In this document: positions 1 through 12,200 of the stretch, one piece after another
Position numbering within the stretch: the stretch's first letter is position 1
How the letters are laid out: each line of letters starts with the position of its first letter
Assembly (NCBI RefSeq): GCF_963583255.1
Contig: NC_084814.1
Span: 24,140,315-24,204,314, forward strand
Direction of reading: 5' to 3'
Source of the DNA: Pyrus communis
Taxonomy: Eukaryota > Streptophyta > Magnoliopsida > Rosales > Rosaceae
DNA: 64,000 bases
Made by a program: the position numbers and the translations under genes
Notes under the pieces: generated by a model
Databases searched by the model: none
What the model was told of the DNA's origin: nothing
What the model saw: the letters and a program-made list of their open reading frames with translations, nothing else

Positions 1-597
1 GAATTAACTAATAGATTAATTAAATTCCAAATCATCTTGTTAATGTCGAATGATTCGCAAATAACTATTAAAAAATATATAAGAAATAATAAAATATATA
101 GGGATTTGTTATTAGCACTAAAAAAATCTCATTCTACACTCCAAACTTTCTATATTAGAAAAGAAAAATACACATACGAGGAGTGTAGAATATAATTTTT
201 TGAATGCCAATAAAACTTCCCAATATATATTATATTAAACCAAATATAGCCTTCACAAATGAATTCGAATCAAGCCCAAAGTTTTTTTCGGAGGAAATCA
301 GCCCCAAAGCTTAATATTATTGCTCGAACAATTCCTATCACTAAATATAGCCTTCACAATTGTTCATTTTTCTTCAAAAGAAAAAAAAAAAAAAACTGTT
401 AATTAACTTAAATTTTTTTAGCAGTTTATTAAAATGTGAGCTAACTTTCTTTTTAAACGATAATTTAATTACAAAGAAAAGCCTCCAGGACAATTAGATC
501 CTATGAATGAAGTTCAATAACCATGACTTCACTTGAGTAGGACGAAATTTTAAACATGATTATCTGTAGACGATTGCCCAGCAGAAGCTAAAGCATC
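1..597. other. AT-rich intergenic DNA, no gene seen
   Basis: No open frame with recognisable protein content on either strand. The stretch is very AT-rich. A 16-17 base phrase beginning aaatatagccttcaca occurs twice, near 243 and near 343, which suggests a small local duplication. Nothing else can be supported. Confidence 0.6.
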
Positions 598-755
598 CAT
601 AACGAAATTATCTGTACTAAAGAGAGGGATGAGCTTATGAGCTTACAATAATGTAGTTCAAATTCGCCTTTGGCGAGATTCAAACTTAAGATATCTCACT
701 TACTAGTGAGGAAGAATACTATTAGACAGTAGTACTGAGTGGCATAACGAAATTA
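598..755 (-). mobile_element. SINE family A copy 1, with 13-bp target duplication
   Basis: A tRNA-type short interspersed element in minus orientation. The 13-bp sequence cataacgaaatta stands at 598-610 and again at 743-755, so the body is about 611-742. On the minus strand it has a Pol III B-box-like stretch (gtttgaatctc), then gcgaatttgaactac and an end like tagtacagataat. The same order of blocks recurs near 17.7, 32.2 and 35.2 kb. The 3' end seems to have joined at a site resembling the element's own 3' end, so no long A-tail is present. Confidence 0.75.
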
Positions 756-1686
756 ACTTTACATATGTTAATTAACTTTTTATTTTTAGGAAAATAATAC
801 TAACCCTTTTTTGGTAAAAATAAAATAAATATTTGCTTTCTAAAATGAATAAATACAAATCACTTGAAAGGCTCAAAGCATGGAGAAAATTAGATCCGCT
901 GCGGCCTGTGGATCTCCCTTCACCAACAGTCCAACTCAACCAGGTGAGAGCGTGACAACACGCCCCAATGGAATCCAGCCACGCTTCCCACCACCACGCA
1001 GCTGAAGAGCGCGTGAAACATCTACATCCCCCTCCACTGTACGCTTGACAATGTACTTACACCCCCGTCGCATTCCGATTGGGATCGGGACCCACAGTCC
1101 CCCTCACCCATGCGTCTGTTTCGACACGTGTCCCGACACCCCCCTCGCAAGGTATCTACGTACAACCGGCCGTCTCCTCCGAAAACGACGTCGTGCCTGT
1201 CGCCGTTTACACGGCCGAACCGACACTCGGAGGGTGCAAAGCTGCTGCCACTGTACTTATCGCAAAAATACCGTCCCACGTCAGACAAACTGCAACCAAC
1301 ATAGTGATTAGAGCCCCCTAATCATAAAATCAAAAGCTTAAGCCTTAATTATTATTTCCGAGTGCGGGACCGGCGAGACGAGAGTTTCCAACTTCTCGCG
1401 ATATATTGTCGGCGTCTTGGATGGGCGCGATCGAACCGGCGACAACGTAACCACCATCACCGTCTGATACGGAGCCACGATCCCGCCCATGACGTGTCAA
1501 GAACGGAGGGTCAGATCTGCGACACGTGTGCAGGACATAGTTGGGGTGGGGCCCGCCCGGACCGCCGTATGGCTGGCTGGAATTTATTGGGGGCTTTGGG
1601 CACTTTTAAGCAAATGTGTTAAGCACGGAAAAGCCCACTCGAACCGTCGGTGCACGTCACGCACGCCCGTCACGCGTTTTTTGTTC

Positions 1687-1710
1687 CTCTCTCTCTCTCT
1701 CTCTCTCTCT
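1687..1710. repeat. CT dinucleotide microsatellite
   Basis: About twelve uninterrupted CT units. Pyrimidine tracts of this kind are frequent around plant transcription starts, and this one lies about 0.5 kb before the start codon of the downstream gene. Confidence 0.9.
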
Positions 1711-2118
1711 AAAATTGCTCGCACCACATCATATGATGGGATGACACCAGCACCACTGCCTGTCTTCTTCTTCTTCTTCCCTCTCTCCTCCGCCCCAATC
1801 TCTCTCGCCTCTTAAATCGCCGGCCGCCCGCGGCAAAAGCTCCGGCGACTGATCTCGCCGGAAAATTTAGACGGTGGATCTGGGAGGGGATTGCAGCTCG
1901 CATTTTGGGTTCCATTGTCCCGGGTCTGGAATTCGAGTGTCGCGGCAAAGATCGAAACTTTCGAATTTTTTTTTTTTTGCTGTAATGAATTAGGGTTCTT
2001 GATGCCATTTTTGGAGGGAATCTTTGAGCGTGAGAGTTTTGGAGCAAATCTTTGAGGAATGTGGTGAGGATTTCGGGTCCGTTTTGGGGAAATCGGGTTC
2101 TCGAATCTTTGCTGGTTT

Positions 2119-2128
2119 CTATAAATAG
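2119..2128 (+). promoter_or_regulatory. TATA-box-like motif before the O-fucosyltransferase start
   Basis: The string ctataaatag is a textbook plant TATA box. It lies 76 bases before the first in-frame ATG (2204) and 112 bases before the second (2240), so a start about 30 bases downstream would give a short leader. The CT-rich tract at 1.7 kb could mark another, earlier start. Only the motif is seen. Confidence 0.4.
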
Positions 2129-2239
2129 CGGGGGGTCAAAAAAGGAAAGCCATTTTTTTGGATCCGGCATTGCCGAGACGCACCGTTTTGGGTCACTGCG
2201 TTGATGTTTGTAGGCGGAAGAGAGAATATACAGAGATTG

Positions 2240-5200
2240 ATGTGCAAGGTGGAGAAGAAGGAGAGAAAGGGAGTGATGGGATTTAAGGTGTTGGGAGGCG
2301 GCGGAGGAGGAGGGGAAAAGTTAAAGAACTCGATGCTGGTCACGGCGGCGTCGTCGCCGTCGCCGTCGAGGTCGAAAATGAAGCTGTGGATGATCCGTGC
2401 GACTTCGTCGGTTTTGTTGTGGACGTGCATCGTGCAATTAACGGCTCTGGGGGATATGTGGGGTCCTAGGGTTTTGAAAGGGTGGCCTGCTTGTTTCTCT
2501 CTGGAGTCCGCCGCCGCCTCCTCCGTCTTGCAAGACAGGTTGCCTTCTCTTCCGGCCAGAGCTCTTCCGCCCAAGAGTGAGTGTGTTATTATTTTCTAAT
2601 TTTCCAGGAATTTGGGGTTTTTATTTATTTATGTGGATTCTTGTATTTAATTACTAATTACTCCAAATGGCAGTAGGGTTGTTTTGGATGATAATTTTAT
2701 GATTGTTCTGCGGTTTTTTATTTTTTATTTTTAAACCAACCCAAATCCTCACTTGTTGTGCGTAATGCAAACTAGTACTCGGAGAATTCTTGTGTCCCAC
2801 CAAAGTTAATAGCTCAGCACCCGCTTTGGCTCCAAGAAATGAAATGCTAAAAGGTAGAAACTTGTAATTCAGAAAGCAGCTGGCTAGTTCAAAGTTAACT
2901 GATTTATACAGGCGGTTAACCGGTGTATTATGGTGATAGAGCTTGAACTACGATTGTAAATTTTCCTATGTTGATTGCGATATGGTTGAAAAGCCGATTC
3001 CTTTCCTATGGAATGTTAATTACAGTAGTCTGTAGCCTTTTAATAGCTGTCCTAACTTTGTATCTATTTATATTTTTCTTTGGTTTTGGATGTTTGTTGG
3101 ATCGGCGTGTAATCTGAATTTGTTTTGTTCTCCATCAGGGGTTTATAAAAACAATGGTTACCTGATGGTATCATGCAATGGGGGACTCAATCAAATGAGA
3201 GCAGCGGTGAGTGGTTAGCAGCAGTTGATTTTGCATTTTAACAGGAATTCATCCCTGGTGATTAAGTTAGTGCATGCTTACCGGTTTCATTTTTTTCTCT
3301 TGGTGGTGGTTTTACAGATATGTGACATGGTTGCTATCGCAAGATACTTGAACGTCACTCTCATAGTCCCTGAACTCGACAAAACCTCCTTTTGGGCTGA
3401 TCCCAGGTATGCCAATATAATTTCCTAACATTTTCAAGTTACTGATTTGTTTTAAACTGTAAAGGGAAGCTTAGTTTCTTCCACCCAATATTGAGAGTTC
3501 TTACCTTCTCTTGATATGACAGTGAATTCAAAGACATATTTGATGTGGATCATTTCATCACATCCTTGAGAGATGAGGTTCGCATATTGAAAGAGCTGCC
3601 TCCCAGGGTAAAGAGGAGAGTGGAGCTAGGAATGTTTTATACCATGCCACCTATTAGTTGGTCTGATATGTCTTATTATCGTAAACAGGTTAGTTGTTTG
3701 CATATTCTCTATAACTTAGCAGGAACTCTCTCTGGTGCAGCTCTTAAAACATTCATAAACCTCATCATAATTGACTGAAATAAAGTCCTTCTTTCAAATT
3801 TGTTTCGTACAGATTCTTCCGCTGATACAAAAATACAAAGTTGTACATCTGAATAGAACTGATGCTCGACTTGCCAATAACGGACAACCTTTGGAGATTC
3901 AGAAACTTCGCTGCCGAGTTAATTTCAGTGCTCTGAGATTCACTTCTCAGATAGAGGAGTTGGGCAGAAGGGTTATCAGGCTTCTAAGGCAAAATGGTCC
4001 ATTCCTTGTACTTCATCTTAGATATGAAATGGACATGTTGGCATTTTCTGGTTGTACTCAAGGTTGTAACATCGAGGAGGTGGAAGAGTTGACAAGAATG
4101 AGGTAACTTATGCTTGACACTCAATGGATAAAATTCGGTAAAAAAATTATTCTCTCTGTGATGGTTTCATTTTTTTGGCAGATATGCTTATCCCTGGTGG
4201 AAAGAGAAAATAATAAATTCTGACCTGAAAAGGAAAGATGGTTTCTGTCCTCTGACACCTGAAGAAACTGCTCTTACACTGAGTGCCCTTGACATTGACC
4301 GCGATATTCAGATTTATATCGCAGCTGGTGAAATCTATGGCGCAGAGAGGAGAATGGCAAGTCTTCGAGAGGCTTTTCCAAAATTGGTGAGTAGAAGATA
4401 GCTGAAGCCACCTATTTTGTATTTGTGTTACATTTTTTGTTTTCTGTTTTCACAAGTTGCCTTTGAATTTGTTCAAACAGGTCAGAAAAGAGACACTGTT
4501 GGAACCATCAGACCTTAGGTTCTTTCAAAACCACTCATCCCAAATGGCAGCATTGGATTATCTTGTCTCATTGGAGAGTGATATCTTCGTTCCCACATAT
4601 GATGGAAACATGGCTAAAGTGGTTGAAGGCCATCGCAGGTACTTTATGCTTACAGTGTAGTTTTCATTTGTTCATAGCAGAAGTTATATGGCAAATTTTC
4701 AATGCATCTAGTGGATTTGTTTGGCTCCGATGGTTGGTTTTAAAACTTAAAACTCCAACCAGTTATTTGTCGTCCCAAATTGTCTCTTTTGAGGAGATGA
4801 TCATTTGTGTACACACCTATGCACCAGTCAGACTTTGTTTTTACTGTGAAACAATTGCCAGTTTTGGAGTTTTAGTTTATCAACAGGTTCATATATTGGT
4901 ATTGCTTGATATTTGTGATGAAGGGATGTATTTTTTACGTGATTTGCTTCATGCTATTTTCCTCAGATTTATTGTTACATGATCATCTGCCCTTATTTCT
5001 TGTTAATGGTGAAAAGTGTCGTCTAAAATTAAACATCGTTTGTTCATGATTCTTCAGGTTTCTTGGGTTCAAGAAGACAATCTTACTGGACAGAAGGCTT
5101 CTTGTTGATTTGATAGACCGGTACACTAGTGGGTCATTGAATTGGGATGAATTTTCATCTGCAGTAAAGGGAGCTCATGCAAATCGCATGGGGAAACCAA

Positions 5201-5304
5201 CTAATAGGTTGATGATCCAAGACCGACCTAAAGAGGAGGACTATTTCTATGCCAACCCAGTCGAGTGTTTGCAACCATCAGATGATGAACTAAGTAGTAC
5301 GTGA
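2240..5304 (+). CDS. O-fucosyltransferase family protein (GT106-like)
   Basis: A Golgi type II membrane glycosyltransferase of the plant-expanded O-FucT family; some relatives are pectin rhamnosyltransferases, so the donor and acceptor here are unknown. Eight exons join in phase: 2240-2576, 3139-3206, 3318-3406, 3523-3688, 3813-4102, 4182-4386, 4481-4638, 5058-5304, giving 519 residues. A hydrophobic segment at about residues 50-70 ([15 protein letters not shown]) is the signal anchor. The catalytic domain opens with [17 protein letters not shown] and [12 protein letters not shown], has [11 protein letters not shown] near residue 288, [17 protein letters not shown], and the terminal [20 protein letters not shown] block typical of the family. 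All splice sites are GT-AG. An ATG at 2204 is in the same frame and would add 12 residues; I prefer 2240 because MCKVEK looks like the start I recall from relatives. Confidence 0.92.
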
Positions 5305-6393
5305 TATACAACGTTACAAGATGTGTGACACTCATCCATGGTCTACAGTGTTGGCTGCTTTCCCACACAGATCTGGAAGAAAAGTTGTCTACAGAGGTAT
5401 GGCCATAACGAGCATTTTGTTCTGAAGAGGTGATGGAGATTGATGTAGTGAAGTAATCTTCAAGAGGAGCCCGAGAGGATGCACGTATGGTACGAGCTGT
5501 ACGATGTCTTTTATCTTTTGTATAAGCCCCGAAATAATCCAACTAAATCATGTATAGAAAGCTACCCTGCCATTCAGGGTGGGAACGATCTTAAACTGCA
5601 TTGTCTGTGGGGTGGGGAAGAACATATATAGGTTTGGTTTTACTGGAACTGCGAAAAATCATCATCAAAAGGTCAAACCCCTTATTCCTTAAATTTTTTT
5701 TTTTGGTAATTTTTTTGTTCCTTTTAGATCAACGAAACCTATGGTATTGTGATTCTCTTAGCATATTATACACTACATTCTGAAAGTTTTCTGCTTGCAC
5801 AGATCATTGCCCTCTTACCCCCGTTTTGTAACGCCGGTCCCGGTCTGATTCAGAGAGAACGGCCACGGCCAGCCGGGATCCGATGATCATGTTCCTTTAC
5901 ACAAATCTCCATTAATTTACATGTTCCGTAAGTGTTTTGATTTACTTGGAGATCAAGGTTCCATTTCCATGAAAATGTCATCTCATGCGACCATGACAGG
6001 TCAAACATGTTTCTCTCATTACCATTTTGGTTAACAAATTTGTCCCAAAAATACTGGTTGGCGGAAGGATTTTTTGATCGGATTTGGAATTTGAGCAGAA
6101 AGAAGAGAGTATGATGGTTGGAATATTTGGATGTCAATTTAGATTTGGTTTCTTGCGGAGGGAAAGTGAATGGGATAATTGGGGGGCATGGGGTCCTTTG
6201 GCATTCATTTGTTTCTGTATAGAGAAAGGAGGTGATGCGGATAGGAGGCTAGGACAAATGAAAAAGCAGTTGATAACACTTTGGTTTTCCATGATCCCAT
6301 ACCACAACCACCACCACCAAAAAATGGTGTCATCATCTCAATTAATCGGAAAAAGAATTAGAGAATACCTTGTTTAACACAAAAGTGTCTTTA

Positions 6394-6433
<40 letters not shown>

Positions 6434-7116
6434 TACAATACAATATTTAAATCATGATAGAGATGCTTGCACAAGAGTTATTCTGTGTTTTTCGTCTCTT
6501 ATACAAATAATAATAATATTATTTAGTTTCTTTGTTGAATTGTTGACGATCGTTCTCAGATTTGTACGATCCAGGAAATCCACGTACATACAGTGAAGAA
6601 AGAGCTTTCTCTAGACTACCAAACCCTGAAATTCACTACTTGTGGTAGTAATTAAGGATTAATTTAATCACAGTTTAAGTTGCTTTCGCTCTACGTTACG
6701 ATCACCAAGAATTAATACATGTGTTAGTTTCATGTAGGATAATATATAATACAAAAGTATTAACTGGGATATGCAGAAGCAACTTTACTTGTATTTCAAG
6801 TCAAGTAATAAAAGTGAGTGAGATATGATCATATACCCCTTGCTTGCTTGCTAGCTCATATATATTTTATATAATTTTTATAAATTACAGTTGGAATTTT
6901 GTGGGATTACGATGCTCTTAGGTAATTGAAGTGAGAAATTGTGTTAAGATGATCCCTATGATGGTATTCACTCGATCCGATATTTAAACACCCGATCCAA
7001 CCATTTCTTTACTAATTAAAATCTTAATTAAAGAATTTAATTGAAGAATCTCATCGATTACTGAATTTGATGTAAATTTTAAATTATTATATAGGAAAAT
7101 GCTAAAGGGACTCTCT
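5305..7116. other. 3' untranslated region then intergenic DNA
   Basis: The first few hundred bases are the likely 3' untranslated region of the preceding gene. Beyond about 5.8 kb no gene is supported; open frames at 5850-6377 on both strands have no recognisable content. An AT microsatellite lies at 6408-6429. Confidence 0.55.
6408..6429. repeat. AT dinucleotide microsatellite
   Basis: About eleven TA units without interruption in otherwise AT-rich intergenic DNA. Confidence 0.9.
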
Positions 7117-8192
7117 TAAAAGCAAATCCACCTCTCATTTGGAGGCTGGCATCCAAAAAAACCCACTCCACCCCACAAAATAGGACAGTCCAAAGTCCAC
7201 CCCAGTCTCTAGGCCGACCCATAATGGACTGAGTGAGAAACCGGCCTATCTAACGTCATGCTGGCGTCAGCGAAGGCCTGATATTTTTTTCGCGTCAGGC
7301 GCTTGAGAAACACGTGCACGTGGGCGCGCTGTAGACAACCAACAGATGACGGGCCCCGCGCTGCAAGCGCACTAAAGGGGTGTGGGACATAGGCCACGTG
7401 GCGCATCTTCGATCGTTGGATTTCTAACGGCTAGCATTCTAAACTGTTAGATTTCTAATAGTTAAAAAATTTTGAATTTCAAACCCAACGGCTAGTCATG
7501 TAGCAACATCTGGGCCGTCCAATTCCTAGATCAACGGTCCAGGATTTGAGGCCAAAAAACTTGAAATAAAAAAAAGTCAGAATTCTTACTATTGGCCACG
7601 TGTCCAATTTTGGGCTGATGGATTTCAATCTTTTTCAAATCCAATGGTCCAGATTAATTAACTTAATAAAAATTGTTTTAAAATACAAAAAAATTAAAAC
7701 AAAAATTTATTATTATTTTCTATAAATACCTAACCATCATCTTCCACCTTACACCACATTTCAATATTTTCAACACTTTGAACCAAAGCTTTCATATATT
7801 TTTGTGTGCAAAAAATGGCTACTTGGACGATCATCGAAGATGTTACATTGTGTGAATGATGGGTTCAAATTACTCATGACTCGATTACGAGTAATGAGAT
7901 GCAGCATCGAGAACTTTGGAGTAGAATTACTACTTTCGTCTAATGACATGTGGCGTGACAAGATTAGTTAAAAAATTCTATCTGAAATTAAAAATAAAAT
8001 TATTTTTCTATTATTTTATAAAAAAAATTAATAATATTTTAATACGAATTGACCATACTTTAGGCCAGCTCATTTTTTTAGGGATGAAGATACATTTGAC
8101 CAATTACTATTCATTGGGGTCAATTACTATTCATTTGGGTGGATTAAATGGATTTTGGGCCAACTCATTTTTTAGTAGTGGAGTTGCTCTAA
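7117..8192 (+). mobile_element. deleted PIF/Harbinger-type transposon, with TAA duplication
   Basis: An element of about 1.07 kb (7120-8189) flanked by TAA at 7117-7119 and 8190-8192, the three-base target duplication of the PIF/Harbinger superfamily. Its left end aagcaaatccacc pairs with the reverse complement of the right end, gagcaactccac (10 of 12 matching). Inside is a promoter-like tctataaatac at about 7720 and the start of the element's Myb/SANT-like ORF1 (listed separately). No transposase catalytic domain remains, so the copy is non-autonomous. Several phrases like cgttggatttc and aacggctag recur inside, as in other MITEs of this window. Confidence 0.75.
7815..7942 (+). pseudogene. 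truncated Myb/SANT-like ORF1 of a Harbinger element
   Basis: Translation from the ATG at 7815 gives MATWTIIEDVTLCE, then an in-frame TGA, then WVQITHDSITSNEMQHRELW to a stop at 7940-7942. This matches the first part of the Myb/SANT-like DNA-binding protein (TW..EED..LC..WV..S.D...G.......W.R) that accompanies the transposase in plant PIF/Harbinger elements; such proteins are often mis-annotated as glutathione S-transferase T3-like. The premature stop and the loss of everything downstream show it is dead. Confidence 0.7.
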
Positions 8193-9272
8193 AAGTGGGA
8201 CTTTTCATGAACTTTCTATCAACTCACGCTTTAATGTTAATTCCTGTATTAACATTATAAAATATTGTACAAAAAACATGAGGTAGCGGAAAATTCATGA
8301 AGAGTCCAACTTTTGAGAGAGTTCATGGATCATGAGGTTACTTAAAATAATAAATATAGTTATTCATACCAAAGATTGGGCCCAAATCAGTTGAAGGTTA
8401 GAGAGGCTACGTTGGCATTCCTCTTGTTGAGTTGGCCCAAATAAGTTGAAGCAAAAGAGAGTCAAAGTTTCAGATGCATCGACGTGAAATGATTTTCCGA
8501 CACACTCCTTTTCCTCGTCCACATGTTTGCTTATTTATGTTCGTTGATAATTCTCTGATTTATTCCATCCAAAGCCCAGATGTAAATAGAGGTGTGCAAG
8601 GGAAAGAAAGGCATTGGTGAAAATCACTACCCTTCTGTATTCGACGTAATCTCGTATGCAAATTCCTAATGGCGTGTACCAGGTGCCAGCCTGAGTGGTG
8701 ACCGTAAAAATGTCTTATACAGATTCTAATGACGCTTAGCTTGTGCGGAAGTGTCGACATGAAGAGCAAAATAGGGCAACGGTGCTTGAGGGAGGTGGAA
8801 TAGATGACCAGCTATATAATGAGATAAATAAATTATGGCGAGCACCCGTGCTGGAGTGAGTGGCTTTTTAACCGGCCCAATACAACCGGTTGCCACTCAG
8901 CCAGCACGAGAGAAGTTAACAAGAAATAAAAATTACACAATGTCAAGGAAAATTACAAGAAGAAAAAGCAACCTCAATTGAAAAATGCAAAAGCGGCTTC
9001 TCAGCATTAGAATGGAAGCCTTAACAATAAGCGATGCTCTGTTTACACTCAAATCTCGTCTCTAAACACCAAAAACAATAAATAATATTTTGGTTGGGAA
9101 ATCTATGGAATTTGGATCCCAACTTAACTAAATAAACTGTAAGTAATGAGAAACTACATGTACATTGTACAATCAACCCCATACTTCATCAAAGGGGTTC
9201 TAAAACAAAAAAAAAATTGAATTAATTATATTTAAAAAATAATAATACATTAGGCTTAATTTGTCATATTAA
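8193..9272. other. intergenic DNA between a transposon and the BIM1-like gene
   Basis: No gene is supported. A short hairpin (8847-8909) is the only structured part. A 69-codon open frame on the minus strand at 8560-8769 has no recognisable content. The last few hundred bases are the likely 3' untranslated region of the minus-strand BIM1-like gene. Confidence 0.5.
8847..8909. repeat. short imperfect hairpin
   Basis: cgtgctggagtgagtggc at about 8847-8864 is complementary to gccactcagccagcacg at about 8892-8908, and a second pair (aaccgg / ccggtt) lies inside. The loop is short. It could be a transcribed hairpin or the scar of a foldback element. Function unknown. Confidence 0.6.
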
Positions 9273-12200
9273 TTAGTTCCTGAATGTCTTGAGTTTCTTT
9301 TGGGCTTGTTCAGATTCTTCACTGCTTGCAATTACAGAGTGCTTTTTTCCTAAAGTGCTTGTCGGAATCTCATTTTCCTGCAGAAGAATGCAGACAAATT
9401 TAGCTGTGGTTGTTATACAAACTGAAATTCGATGCGTTTTATGGGACAGCTAGATGAACATGATATACCTTAATCGCGGATTTTGGTATAGGTGATCTTC
9501 TGTTTGCTCGCTTCCCTAGCTCGATTTTCACGGAGATACTGGCCTGTGACAAATCCACGCCGGAACTTTGAAGGGCTTGTGTCAGCGTATTCAATAACCT
9601 GTCCAATGCCGAAATCCGCTTATGTTATTCACTCATAAATCTAGATGCATCTTCTAAGTAGAGCTTTCAGGGTTTACGGTTTGCACATTTTTGAAATAAG
9701 CTCAATAAACTAGAAACAAACATGGAAAGACCGATTGAATATGTAACTTAAAGCACAAGAAAACTCACCCTTGGGAGTAGGCACTTGAGATGTTAATTCG
9801 GCCGCCTTCAATTGTCAGCTCCTGTTCTTTTAGCTTATCCCTAGTGGCAGTACCATCAGGAGCGCACGATCTCGTCTGACATAACATAGATCGATGCTGA
9901 GATGTGTTCTCTGCATCAGATGGCAGTCTAGGTGGAATTGGAGGTACAGCAGCAGCGGCAGCACTACTCCTGACAGGAGCGAAGAAGTTCGGTTGTATTG
10001 ACAAAGGAAAGGGCATCGATTTGCTTGTTATTCCAGGGTGGTGATCCACGGCTTTGAAGGTGGTTTCAGTACTTGTGTCGGATTCTACAGGGTTCTGTGC
10101 GCAGCTTCCAGGGATTGTCGGCAGGACAGAAGTAGGTTTCTCATCGAACTTTGCAGCAAACGGTAATGCAGGACCAGACACATTCATGCCTCGAGATTGA
10201 TCACAGTAACTCTCCCTAAGCTTGTGATCGTTGATCTGTTTCCAGAAGAAAAACAAAGATATTAGTCTACTACTAGTTCACGGTAATGCCACAAAAGGAT
10301 ATAAGGGCCTGACTTCTTACCCAAGGCATCAATTTTGCTGGATCATGGTTCCATCCTTGGTATGGACCCTCGTACTTGTTTACTCGTTCCTGTAAAAACT
10401 GAATGTATTCGATAACCTGGGAAGTGAAAAGATAAAAACCCGGTCATTCAAAAATCGGAAGTGAAAGGTAAAGGACGACAATTAATAATTTAAGTGCGGC
10501 GTACCTCTAATAAAAACGATGCCTTATCTCTCTTTTGATCACTGTGAGGAATGAGCTCTCTCAACATTTGGAATCTGCAAATAACTTTCAAGGGTCAATC
10601 TACAATAATGTTAGAAAACCTGCCAAGGAGCTGATCGTATGATTTTTATCATGTAAGAAGCTATTGCTTCGGATACATACGAAACTGGCTAAATTTTGGG
10701 ATTCATCCTGGTTCTTGTAGCATTTCTTATTTCCAAAACATGAATTTTGTATTATATTGAAGAGAAACTTGCCTGTCATTTATTTTGCTTCTTCTTCGCT
10801 GCTCGGTGGCAGAATGTTTGGATCGCGGCGTGTTAGCCTTCTGATCAGAGCTCTTAACATCAACGTTTACCCTCAAATCGCCTTCAGAAACACACAAACT
10901 CTTCAGTGAAGATGAAAAATAAAATAAATAAAGGATAAGAATAGGGTAAAGAATTTCAAGTGAAATTTTATCTAACGAGGAGACGTACTCTTATATGTGG
11001 TGGTGGCATTGGTGGTAGTAGTAGAGGTCTCTTTTTTTAGAACAAACTCTTCCTCGTCAAGTTCGGCTTCCTGGGTACTATCCTTGGCGGCATACTTCAT
11101 CATCTCCATGAAGCTCATGTTCTTCTGCCCAGATGACCTGTTGGCATTCCAATTATATGTATCAAAAACTGCATATATGATATCGAAATCAATAACACGG
11201 AGAGACGAAAGAAAAATAATATTAGAGTTCGAGATGGCTAGGGACTGACTGAGAACTGAAGCAGCTGCGATGATTGTTGGAAGATGACTGCGCAGGCCGC
11301 TCCGAAGAGGTCCATTGCCCTGTCAAAACCCCAGTAGCTGCCATGAGTTTCATTTCCATTTTTCGTTTCTTCTCATCACATTGGAATTTACGGAACACAA
11401 ATTATGCACCACATGCAAAAAATACAGATCAAGTTTAATTACCTCTCACGGTACCCAGGGGTCTTTCTCCCACAACATTCTCCTTCCCTCTCTTTCCCTT
11501 ATTCTTTGCAGATTCTTCCCACAAAGTGAATCCACTTCCGGTGTGAGAACTACAGTTTGAGTTTTCGTCAACGTTTCTCTCGTTACTACTTGTTTGAGCG
11601 ACTGTAAACACCGGCGATCCCTCTGGTTTCGGAACCCTTTGATTAAAATACGAAATGTGACTTATACTGTAAGTCCCAATCCCACCGGGGAGAATATGCT
11701 CCACAGAATTAGTCGGCTGCGCGGCCGCATGAGACGGTTGTTTTTCAGCGGTTGATATCTCAACTGAGGTTTCTTCCTTAGCAATGCATGGCTTTCCCAT
11801 TCGTTCAAGTGGTCGTAAGAAATCATGTGTTTCAAGGTACCGTCCTGAAATTACATAAAACCAAAGGTAAGGTGTTGAAAATAGTGTAGCCCTAATCCAG
11901 ATAAGCATTTGCAAATCTTGCTCTACTACCATATATTTTTCTCAAATTTTCTCCTAATAGGAAAATATTTGACTTTGGAAACTTCGTCATTGAATGATTA
12001 TATATCATATTTAGACATAGGTAGTTGGTCGTTTCGTCATGACAATCTACTCATTCGAGAGTTGGAAAAACTTAAAAAGACATTTTAGCCTCTCATAACC
12101 ATCTTTGTGTGATTCACAGCACCAGTAATCGAACCATGATGGGCAATATGAAATATGGTCCTGAAATTCTTCTCAATTAACCACCGGGCCACCCGGTGGT

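Larger units (their letters stand above)
756..2200. other. upstream region of the O-fucosyltransferase gene
   Basis: No protein gene is supported. From about 900 the composition becomes clearly more GC-rich, with many CG dinucleotides, as is common near plant promoters. A CT microsatellite lies at 1687-1710 and a pyrimidine-rich leader follows to about 1815. Overlapping short open frames at 1022-1815 look like by-products of this composition. The region probably holds the promoter and part of the 5' leader of the downstream gene. Confidence 0.5.

Noticed and set aside
1022..1815. Five overlapping short open frames upstream of the O-fucosyltransferase
   Set aside because: They overlap on both strands in GC-rich promoter-like DNA and have no recognisable content.
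7943..8260. 105-codon plus-strand open frame at the end of the Harbinger element
   Set aside because: AT-rich, begins in non-coding transposon sequence and runs through the inverted end; no conserved content.
8560..8769. 69-codon minus-strand open frame
   Set aside because: No family, signal or context supports a gene; kept only as part of the intergenic description.
10773..10776. A GT donor a few bases inside the BIM1-like intron instead of GC
   Set aside because: Using it would add bases that shift the frame within the conserved NDRFQML segment, so the GC donor was kept.
12181..12199. Perfect short palindrome ccaccgggccacccggtgg
   Set aside because: Only 8-base arms inside a long BIM1-like intron; likely chance, with no accompanying signal.
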